A DNA stretch of 11,819 nt from Chloroflexi bacterium RBG_13_51_18 (lineage in GTDB: Bacteria > Chloroflexota > Dehalococcoidia > Dehalococcoidales > RBG-16-60-22): contig MGMR01000029.1 in the NCBI GenBank assembly GCA_001796495.1, positions 3,192 through 15,010 of the forward strand, written 5' to 3'. The notes below the pieces were generated by a model that saw only the letters and a program-made list of their open reading frames with translations, searched no databases and was not told where the DNA came from. Of the stretch, positions 1 to 5,422 are shown one piece after another (the first letter of the stretch is position 1; each line of letters begins with the position of its first letter). The translations under genes and the position numbers were made by a program.

Positions 1-31
1 TACCACTATTAAAGAACGCAGTTAGAGAGAA

Positions 32-943
32 CTAGCGTCCCCACCCCTCTCTCAATGACCCTGCTCCACACATTATAGCAATCATCATGTAAGGCTTGCG
101 GAATTTCTTAAGCCTCGAAGGTCCATGAGGCACGCCGCGGGGTATAAAAAGCGCACTAGTAGTATCAAAGGTCAGGGGCTGGCCACCGACAAAGAACTCC
201 AATTCAGCTCCCAGGTCTTCCGGATTTTGCGGGGCGCCGCCGAGGTGCAGGATAATTTCATCGAAATCATGGGTCATCTCTTTCATCCCGGCGCCGGCGG
301 ATTTTAAGACAGGCGTGCCGAATGTCCACTGGAATTCTATGTAGTATTTAACGCCCGGCACCTGCACGCCGCTCATAAACGTCATAGCGGGGCTGGTACG
401 TCCGGATTTATACAGTGAACCCGCTTCGCGAACGGGGCTACGTACCGCATACTGCTCAAAATCAAAGTCTTTTGTTTTCTTTGGGGGGGCGATTTTTTTA
501 TTGTGGATGCCGCTTTCGCCCCAAGCTTCGCCGGCGCTACCGGTGCCGATCATGATAGCCATCTGGAGGTGGGGATATTGAAATTTTTTCCAGATTACAG
601 GGCCGTGGGGAGTACCCTTAGGGATAAAAAAAGTAGTTGAAGTATTAAAGGCAACAGGCTGTCCGCCAACGTAAAATTCCACCTCTCCGCCGAGCACCTG
701 CGGTGTCCTGTAATTGCCGCCTAAGTGCATAACAATCTCATCGAAGTCGTGGACATGCTCATACAAGCTGGGGTTAGGGTCGGGGATGCCGTATATCCAG
801 CCGGGCTCCATATAGTGATTAGACCCCGGTACCTGCTTATTACTCATCATGGTCATGGTGGGACTCTGGCGGTTTTTCGTGCCGCCGAAAGCTTCATAAA
901 GAGGCTTTCTGACGAGGTATTTTTCATAGTTGATTTTTGGCAT
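32..943 (-). CDS. Tandem-duplicated cupin-fold protein of unknown function
   Basis: The protein (303 residues from the ATG) is two copies of one roughly 145-residue unit, about 4-145 and 159-303. Each copy has a cupin motif 1-like core (HDFDEI..HLGG at 65-76 and 225-236), a V-E-F-x-V-G-G-Q-P segment (about 88-96 and 248-256) and a motif 2-like FIPxGxPHGP (106-115 and 266-275). Copy 1 has the classic candidate metal ligands H63, H65, E69 and H113; copy 2 has M223 in place of the first His but keeps H225, E229 and H273. Cupins can be metal enzymes, isomerases or binding proteins, and nothing here fixes the substrate. No signal peptide or membrane segment is visible, so it is probably cytoplasmic. 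A GTG nine bases upstream (952-950) is also in frame, but the GGAG at 955-952 lies 8 nt before the ATG and overlaps that GTG, so the ATG is preferred. It is transcribed divergently from the methyltransferase gene. Confidence 0.85.
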   Translation of the reverse strand: MPKINYEKYLVRKPLYEAFGGTKNRQSPTMTMMSNKQVPGSNHYMEPGWIYGIPDPNPSLYEHVHDFDEIVMHLGGNYRTPQVLGGEVEFYVGGQPVAFNTSTTFFIPKGTPHGPVIWKKFQYPHLQMAIMIGTGSAGEAWGESGIHNKKIAPPKKTKDFDFEQYAVRSPVREAGSLYKSGRTSPAMTFMSGVQVPGVKYYIEFQWTFGTPVLKSAGAGMKEMTHDFDEIILHLGGAPQNPEDLGAELEFFVGGQPLTFDTTSALFIPRGVPHGPSRLKKFRKPYMMIAIMCGAGSLREGWGR

Positions 944-973
944 AGAATTCACTCCGCTAAAGTATTTGAGCTA

Positions 974-1002
974 ATGATAACGATAAAGACATGAAGTGTC
1001 AA
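974..1002 (-). promoter_or_regulatory. Sigma70-type promoter of the cupin gene
   Basis: Read on the minus strand, a perfect -35 TTGACA (1002-997) is followed by a 17-nt spacer and a -10 TATCAT (979-974, five of six consensus positions). Transcription should begin near 967, giving a leader of roughly a dozen bases before the GGAG ribosome binding site. A short inverted repeat, GACA-N5-TGTC (988-1000), overlaps the -35 end of this promoter and could be an operator, though arms this short can arise by chance. Confidence 0.75.
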
Positions 1003-1014
1003 AAAGGGGACGAC

Positions 1015-1043
1015 TTTACATGTTTACGCAGCAATAATATAAT
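1015..1043 (+). promoter_or_regulatory. Sigma70-type promoter of the methyltransferase / nucleotidyltransferase unit
   Basis: TTTACA (1015-1020), a 17-nt spacer and a perfect TATAAT (1038-1043) match sigma70 consensus at 11 of 12 positions. Expected transcription start is about 1050, which leaves about 25 nt of leader before the ATG at 1075. The -35 boxes of this promoter and of the divergent cupin promoter are only 12 bp apart (1003-1014), so the two polymerases or a shared regulator could interfere with each other. Confidence 0.75.
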
Positions 1044-1074
1044 ACTGGGATTAATACAGTTTACGCGGGGAGAT

Positions 1075-1794
1075 ATGTCAGACGATGCGGAATTAACCAG
1101 TTATGATTCGATAGTTATCGAGGATTATCTGGAACACGTAGAACGTCCATTTTCCTGGAACAATCTTTATGAAAGACCGGCCGTGATAGCCCGTCTGCCA
1201 TCGCTAAAGGGAAAAAACGTGCTGGATACAGGCTGCGCCTCCGGATTCTTCACGGAATACGCCCTGAAAAACGGCGCCAGAGTTACTGCGGTAGACATCA
1301 GCAAGGTGATGACAGAACGGCTAGTCGCCCGAATAAAATCAGTTAAACTAACGATATTCTGCGCGGACATTTCGCGACCGATGTCATTTCTGAAATCCAA
1401 CACTTACGATTGCGTTATCTGCTCCCTAGTTTTGCATTATATTAAAGACTGGGAGCCTTTACTAGCGGAACTGCACCGAGTATTGAAAAAAGGCGGCAGG
1501 CTGGTTATTTCCACCCACCACCCTTTCGAAATGTACCAGTACCTCAAACTACCAAGCTATTATGATTTCAAGATGGTGGAAGACACCTGGGGCTCCAGCG
1601 GCCCGCGGCCATTTAAAGTACATTACTATGTACGCCCGCTGAAAGAAGTACTCCGCCCGATAGTAAGGTCTAAATTTAATATCATCAGCATCGATGAACC
1701 ATTACCAACGAAAGAATGCAAGGAACTGGCACCAGAGGTATACAAGCGGCTGATGGAAAGACCGGGGTTTTTATTCATCGTGCTGGAGAAATGA
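1075..1794 (+). CDS. Class I SAM-dependent methyltransferase, substrate unknown
   Basis: A 239-residue Rossmann-fold methyltransferase of the Methyltransf_11/UbiE-like type. Visible motifs are the SAM-binding loop VLDTGCASG (49-57, with Ala where most relatives have Gly), the acidic ribose contact VDIS (73-76), a motif around D98, YDCVICSLVLHY (111-122) and KKGGRLVIS (138-146). These support SAM binding; the acceptor cannot be inferred. The frame stays open upstream to an ATG at 991, but that ATG lies before the promoter's expected transcription start at about 1050. The ATG at 1075 has a GGGGAG (1067-1072) right in front of it, with unusually tight spacing, and begins a typical methyltransferase N-terminus. 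The next gene starts 12 nt after the stop, so the pair is almost certainly co-transcribed. Confidence 0.85.
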   Translation: MSDDAELTSYDSIVIEDYLEHVERPFSWNNLYERPAVIARLPSLKGKNVLDTGCASGFFTEYALKNGARVTAVDISKVMTERLVARIKSVKLTIFCADISRPMSFLKSNTYDCVICSLVLHYIKDWEPLLAELHRVLKKGGRLVISTHHPFEMYQYLKLPSYYDFKMVEDTWGSSGPRPFKVHYYVRPLKEVLRPIVRSKFNIISIDEPLPTKECKELAPEVYKRLMERPGFLFIVLEK

Positions 1795-1806
1795 GCAACG
1801 GATAAT

Positions 1807-2676
1807 ATGTCAGAAGAGCAAGATGTGATTAACAAATTAGTTAAATGGGCGAAGAGAAAAGCGGATATCCGGGCTTTGCTGCTGACAAGTTCCCGCACCA
1901 ATCCGCAGTCGGTGATAGATGAATTTACCGACTACGATGTTATTGTGGTAGTGAAGGAGATAAAACCATACCTTGATGACGAAAGCTGGCTGGGGGAATT
2001 TGGCAAGATACTGGTTCTGTACAGGGACCCGGTCGAGATAAGGTACGGGTATGAAAGGTTCATCAGGGTTACGCAGTACGAGGACGGACTGAAGATAGAT
2101 TTTACCCTCTGGCCGGTGGATTTATTGAAACATGTGGCGGGGATGGAAAAGCTGCCGGACTACATCGACGACGGATATAAGGTACTACTGGACAAGGACG
2201 GGTTGACGCGGGGCATGAAAGAGCCTTCCTACCGGGCGTTCGTTCCCAAACCACCGACGGAAGGAGAGTATCTTCAATTTGTAGAGGAGTTTTTTTCAAA
2301 TGCGCCTTATGCAGCCAAGTATATACGCCGCGGCGACCTGTTCCCGCTTAAAGGCATGCTGAATTTTATGAGACACGAAAAACTGTGCAGGATACTGGAG
2401 TGGGAGGTAGAAATAGACCATGACTGGTCGTTGAAGCAGGGGCAGTACGGCAAAGGACTGCAAAAATATCTTGAGAAAGAAATCATCAAAGAACTACAAA
2501 AGACGTTCGAGGGGGGAGGGGATGAAACTTACTGGGAGGAGCTTTATAACACCATAGAGATATTCCGCAAAACAGCTAAAGAGGTGGGCAGAGGCTTAGG
2601 ATATGCCTATCCCGAAGATATAGACACACGCGTGATGAAATATTTAGAGAAAGTCAGAAATCTGGAGTTGCTCTAG
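1807..2676 (+). CDS. Aminoglycoside 6-adenylyltransferase-like nucleotidyltransferase (AadK/ANT(6) family)
   Basis: The 289 residues match the full length of AadK/AadE-type streptomycin 6-adenylyltransferases, which transfer AMP from ATP to a hydroxyl. The nucleotidyltransferase signature is present: LLTSSRTNP (25-33; relatives have a Gly-Ser-Arg turn, here Ser-Ser-Arg), the metal-binding pair D42 and D44 in TDYDVIVVV, and a third acidic residue D98 in KIDFTLWP (96-103). The C-terminal helical domain keeps a DHDWSL segment (204-209) and the YAYPE motif (266-270) that I recall from the tail of AadE-type enzymes. The fold and family are therefore well supported. Actual streptomycin resistance is not: many chromosomal members in environmental bacteria have unknown substrates. 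It follows the methyltransferase by 12 nt with only a weak GGA (1800-1802) as ribosome binding site, so translation may be coupled. Its stop codon overlaps that of the convergent gene. Confidence 0.85.
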   Translation: MSEEQDVINKLVKWAKRKADIRALLLTSSRTNPQSVIDEFTDYDVIVVVKEIKPYLDDESWLGEFGKILVLYRDPVEIRYGYERFIRVTQYEDGLKIDFTLWPVDLLKHVAGMEKLPDYIDDGYKVLLDKDGLTRGMKEPSYRAFVPKPPTEGEYLQFVEEFFSNAPYAAKYIRRGDLFPLKGMLNFMRHEKLCRILEWEVEIDHDWSLKQGQYGKGLQKYLEKEIIKELQKTFEGGGDETYWEELYNTIEIFRKTAKEVGRGLGYAYPEDIDTRVMKYLEKVRNLELL

Positions 2677-3827
2677 ACCCGTTGGGTCATCTGGTAGGAC
2701 TTTCCCTCGGTGACGATGGAAGGGGCGATAACCATCTCGGCTTTATGCATTTCCCGGATAGTGCCGGCGCCGCAGAAACCCATCGCGGTGCGTAAAGCGC
2801 CGACGAGGTTTTCCGAGCCGTGGGTGAGGGAGGTAGGCCCGAAGAGGAGTTTTTCCAGAGTAGTGTTGGTGCCCACTTTAATGCGTGTACCGCGGGGGAG
2901 AGCGGGGTGGGGATGAGACATGCCCCAGTGATAGCCGCGACCAGGGGCTTCTTTAGTCTGGGCGAAGGGCGAACCTATCATCACGGCGTCAGTGCCGGCG
3001 GCAAAAGCCTTACAGACATCGCCGCCCTTGCGCAGGCCGCCGTCGGTAATAATCGGTATATATTTACCGGACTCTTTAAAGTATTCGTCCCGCGCCGCCG
3101 CGCAGTCGATAGTAGCGGTTATCTGCGGAACGCCGATGCCGAGGACTTCACGACTGGTGCAGGCAGCGCCGGGGCCGACGCCGACAAAAACACCGGCGAT
3201 GCCGGTCTGCATCAGTTCCAGGCAGGCGGTATAGCTGACACAATTGCCGACGACAACCGGCATCTTAATCTGCTTGCTGATTTCAGAGAAAACCAAGCCG
3301 CGGTAGCTCTTGGAGATATGGCGGGCGCTGGTAACGGTGGACTGCACCACCAGAATATCGCCGCCGGCTTCCGCAACGATGGGGGCCAGTCGCTTAGTAT
3401 TGGCGGGGATTAAAGATATGGCACAGACAGCGCCGGCTTTTTTGATTGCCCTGACTCTATCACCGACGAGGTTTTCTTTAATCGGCTCTTTATAGATTTT
3501 TTGCATCAAAGCGGTAACTTCGGAGTCGCTGGCCTTGGCGATTTTATCAAGCACTTCATCGGGATTCTCATAGCGCGCCTGGATGCCGTCCATATTAAGA
3601 ACGCCGAGCCCGCCCATCTTGTTGATTTGAATGGCCAGTTTCACATCGACGACGGAGTCCATAGCGGAGGTAAGAAAAGGAATCGAAAAAGTGAAGTCGC
3701 CGATACGGAATTCGGTGTTAGTCTGGTCGGGGTTGAGGGTGACATCCCCGGGCACGATGGCAACTTCGTCAAAGCCGTAAGACTGACGGAGCTGTTTGAA
3801 CTTAGGAGAAGCTTTTGCGCTGCACAT
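2673..3827 (-). CDS. guaB3: GuaB3-type IMP dehydrogenase family protein (no CBS domains)
   Basis: A 384-residue TIM-barrel protein of the IMP dehydrogenase / GMP reductase superfamily. It shows TSAMDSV (53-59, where IMPDH has a similar SPMD-type loop), the active-site loop GPGAACTSR (218-226) with catalytic C223, the phosphate-binding DGG (262-264) and MIGSPFA (283-289), and LVGALRTAMGFCGA (341-354) near the end. The pair of CBS domains found in ordinary GuaB (about 490 residues) is absent and the sequence runs straight through the barrel, which fits the GuaB3 subgroup. The expected reaction is IMP + NAD+ to XMP + NADH in GTP synthesis, but GMP reductase or an altered activity cannot be excluded. 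No purine-excess ribosome binding site precedes the ATG (the upstream sequence is AT-rich), so translation may be leaderless or near-leaderless. The stop shares CTAG (2673-2676) with the convergent gene. Confidence 0.88.
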   Translation of the reverse strand: MCSAKASPKFKQLRQSYGFDEVAIVPGDVTLNPDQTNTEFRIGDFTFSIPFLTSAMDSVVDVKLAIQINKMGGLGVLNMDGIQARYENPDEVLDKIAKASDSEVTALMQKIYKEPIKENLVGDRVRAIKKAGAVCAISLIPANTKRLAPIVAEAGGDILVVQSTVTSARHISKSYRGLVFSEISKQIKMPVVVGNCVSYTACLELMQTGIAGVFVGVGPGAACTSREVLGIGVPQITATIDCAAARDEYFKESGKYIPIITDGGLRKGGDVCKAFAAGTDAVMIGSPFAQTKEAPGRGYHWGMSHPHPALPRGTRIKVGTNTTLEKLLFGPTSLTHGSENLVGALRTAMGFCGAGTIREMHKAEMVIAPSIVTEGKSYQMTQRV

Positions 3828-3840
3828 ATATGTGCTATTT

Positions 3841-3846
3841 ATTATA
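3841..3846 (-). promoter_or_regulatory. Candidate -10 box of the guaB3-like gene
   Basis: Read on the minus strand, a perfect TATAAT sits 13 nt before the ATG at 3827, inside very AT-rich DNA. The best -35 candidate is TTGCAT at an 18-nt spacing, which matches only the first three consensus positions. If used, transcription would begin only a few bases before the start codon, consistent with the missing ribosome binding site. Confidence 0.4.
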
Positions 3847-3937
3847 ACAAAATTTTTAAATATTATGCAAGTAAGAATTTTCTATGGGTCAATTCATTTC
3901 TTTTGACTTCCCGCAGGAATAATTTCCTCCCGACAGG

Positions 3938-3966
3938 TTGACAATTTTATATATGGACTATATAAT
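3938..3966 (+). promoter_or_regulatory. Perfect consensus sigma70 promoter before the small membrane protein gene
   Basis: TTGACA (3938-3943), exactly 17 nt of spacer, and TATAAT (3961-3966) match consensus at all 12 positions. Expected transcription start is near 3973, about 25 nt before the ATG at 3998. The AAGGA ribosome binding site (3987-3991) falls within that leader with a 6-nt gap to the ATG. Confidence 0.85.
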
Positions 3967-3997
3967 TCGGTCACACAGAATATAATAAGGATAGAGC

Positions 3998-4192
3998 ATG
4001 TTTTTACTCTTCATGTTGTTCGGACTGGTATTCCTGATTTCCGGGGGAATCGGGCTATTTTATACCAACGCCAACCTGGTTGCCTGGAGCACGCTGTGGG
4101 TCTTCGGGAATCTCACCTTCGGGACATTCGCGCTATTCGGCGTGCTGATATTGTTTTTTCTGGCATTTTTTAACGCGGAAATCGATAGATAG
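3998..4192 (+). CDS. Small two-helix membrane protein, function unknown
   Basis: This 64-residue protein is almost entirely hydrophobic, with two predicted membrane helices at about 3-22 and 39-58, a short loop between them (TNANLVAWSTLW region) and a charged C-terminal end (EIDR). I do not recognise a family. It is likely a real gene despite its size because it has a perfect consensus promoter, a well-placed AAGGA ribosome binding site and a clean hydrophobic pattern. It lies alone between the guaB3-like gene, which points away, and rsmI, which has its own promoter 78 nt downstream, so it looks like a single-gene transcript. The protein could be a small regulatory or stress membrane protein, but nothing in the sequence tells which. 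Confidence 0.75.
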   Translation: MFLLFMLFGLVFLISGGIGLFYTNANLVAWSTLWVFGNLTFGTFALFGVLILFFLAFFNAEIDR

Positions 4193-4269
4193 AAAACCAG
4201 GGCAATACGAAGCCGCTATCTGTTTTATACCAATACGCTCCGCCCAAACGGCCATTCCGACGTAAAGAA

Positions 4270-4298
4270 TAGACAGGCAGAGGCGTATCTCCTATAAT
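4270..4298 (+). promoter_or_regulatory. Sigma70-type promoter of the rsmI-metG operon
   Basis: TAGACA (4270-4275, one mismatch to consensus), a 17-nt spacer and TATAAT (4293-4298). Expected start is near 4305, just ahead of the AGGA ribosome binding site (4308-4311) for rsmI, so the leader is short. Confidence 0.7.
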
Positions 4299-4320
4299 GA
4301 TTATGTCAGGATAACACAAA

Positions 4321-5157
4321 ATGCCCATTCTTTACGTTGTAGCCACACCAATAGGCAATCTTGAGGATGTCTCGCTGCGGGCGCTCCGCGTGCTGCGCGA
4401 GGTGAAACTGATTGCCGCCGAAGACACCCGCAAGACGAGACGTTTATTGACCGCCTACGATATAAAAACACCCATGACCAGCTATTACGAACACAATAAA
4501 CTGACCAAGCTGGACTATATCCTCGGGCGGTTAAAGGAATGGGACGTAGCGCTGGTCTCCGAGGCGGGGATGCCAGGCATTTCCGACCCCGGCTATGAGC
4601 TTATAGCCGCGGCCAGCAAATTAAACATAACTATCGTCCCGATTCCGGGGGCTTCCGCGATAACGACGGCGCTGGCAGTATCCGGTCTGCCGACGGACAG
4701 GTTCACTTTCATAGGCTTTCTACCAAATAAAGCAACGGCGCGGCGTCGTGCGCTGGAAGCGATAAAGGACGAAACCGGCACCATCATCGCGCTGGAAGCG
4801 CCGCACCGCATCGCGGTAACTCTGCAAGACATACTACAGATAATGGGCGACCGGCGTATCGCCGTCTGCCGGGAGCTGACCAAATTACACGAGGAAATCT
4901 TCCGGGGGACGGTGGGGGAGGCAATAAAGCACTTTGCCACGCCGCGGGGCGAGTTTACTCTGGTAATACAGGGCAAGGGAACGAAGGAAAAGCCCCGGTT
5001 AACGGAAGATATCGAAAGGCAACTGCACCAGCTGTACCTCGGGGGGGCTACCGCCAAGGAAGCCGTCAGCACCGTGGCTGGAGAGACGGGGCTGAAGAAA
5101 AAAGAGCTATACCAGACCTGGCTTAGACTGGACAAGGTCTGGGAGAGAAACAGATAA
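4321..5157 (+). CDS. rsmI: 16S rRNA (cytidine-1402 2'-O)-methyltransferase RsmI
   Basis: RsmI uses SAM to methylate the ribose of C1402 in the decoding centre of 16S rRNA, acting with RsmH to tune start-codon selection and fidelity. The 278 residues are normal for the family and belong to the tetrapyrrole methylase fold. Signature stretches are VATPIGNLED (7-16), AAEDTRKTRRLL (32-43), VSEAGMPGISDPG (79-91, usually VSDAGTPGISDPG), PIPGASA (107-113) and FIGFLP (130-135), plus an APHRI stretch further on. The ATG at 4321 gives the canonical N-terminus right before the first strand. An AGGA lies 9 nt upstream. It is the first gene of a four-gene operon, with the next gene 32 nt downstream. Confidence 0.95.
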   Translation: MPILYVVATPIGNLEDVSLRALRVLREVKLIAAEDTRKTRRLLTAYDIKTPMTSYYEHNKLTKLDYILGRLKEWDVALVSEAGMPGISDPGYELIAAASKLNITIVPIPGASAITTALAVSGLPTDRFTFIGFLPNKATARRRALEAIKDETGTIIALEAPHRIAVTLQDILQIMGDRRIAVCRELTKLHEEIFRGTVGEAIKHFATPRGEFTLVIQGKGTKEKPRLTEDIERQLHQLYLGGATAKEAVSTVAGETGLKKKELYQTWLRLDKVWERNR

Positions 5158-5189
5158 AATACGCGTAAAATGAGATAAGGAGCAAACAA

Positions 5190-5402
5190 ATGCGTCGTGG
5201 TTGTGTATCTTTAGGCGAGATAAAATGCGATGGCTGCAAGAAGCCCATCCCCTATCCCGACCGCTACCTGGCTATTAATGAAAAGGGCGGCAAAGAGGAC
5301 GAGGAGGGGGACACCAAGCGCTACTGCGTAGAGTGCTGCCTGAAAAAAGGTTATGCCCAGTATAAAGAAGAGAAAGGTGAAAAGATACTGACCTTTTTCT
5401 AG
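5190..5402 (+). CDS. Small four-cysteine, zinc-ribbon-like protein of unknown function
   Basis: A 70-residue protein with two Cys pairs, CDGC (13-16) and CVEC (46-49, followed by C50), separated by about 30 residues, the layout of a small zinc ribbon or treble-clef finger. A charged, Glu/Lys/Gly-rich loop (31-44) lies between the pairs, and the C-terminus is Lys/Glu-rich ending in LTFF. A strong AAGGAG (5177-5182) sits 7 nt before the ATG, and the gene lies 32 nt after rsmI and 20 nt before metG in the same operon, so it is probably real and translated. Its position between two translation-related genes makes RNA or ribosome binding a reasonable guess, but that is inference from context only. 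I do not recognise the family. Confidence 0.8.
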   Translation: MRRGCVSLGEIKCDGCKKPIPYPDRYLAINEKGGKEDEEGDTKRYCVECCLKKGYAQYKEEKGEKILTFF

Positions 5403-5422
5403 GTCGGGGAAACCTCCTGAAT

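Noticed and set aside
1807..2676. Calling the nucleotidyltransferase a streptomycin resistance gene
   Set aside because: Family membership is clear, but no mobile-element context is present and the nucleotide loop differs (Ser-Ser-Arg). Substrate cannot be assigned from sequence.
2676..2688. GACCC-GTT-GGGTC hairpin at the convergent stop codons as a terminator
   Set aside because: Only five base pairs, no U-tract on either strand, and it lies within the last codons of the guaB3-like gene.
2820..3413. 197-codon plus-strand frame opposite the guaB3-like gene
   Set aside because: Antisense to a conserved TIM barrel, Gly/Ala-rich shadow composition, and no ribosome binding site or promoter that would explain it.
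4233..4288. ATACGC / GCGTAT inverted repeat upstream of rsmI
   Set aside because: Six-base arms 44 nt apart are expected by chance and do not fit a terminator or a compact operator.
4593..5189. 198-codon minus-strand frame opposite rsmI
   Set aside because: The Ser/Val/Pro-rich shadow of rsmI, with no family signal.
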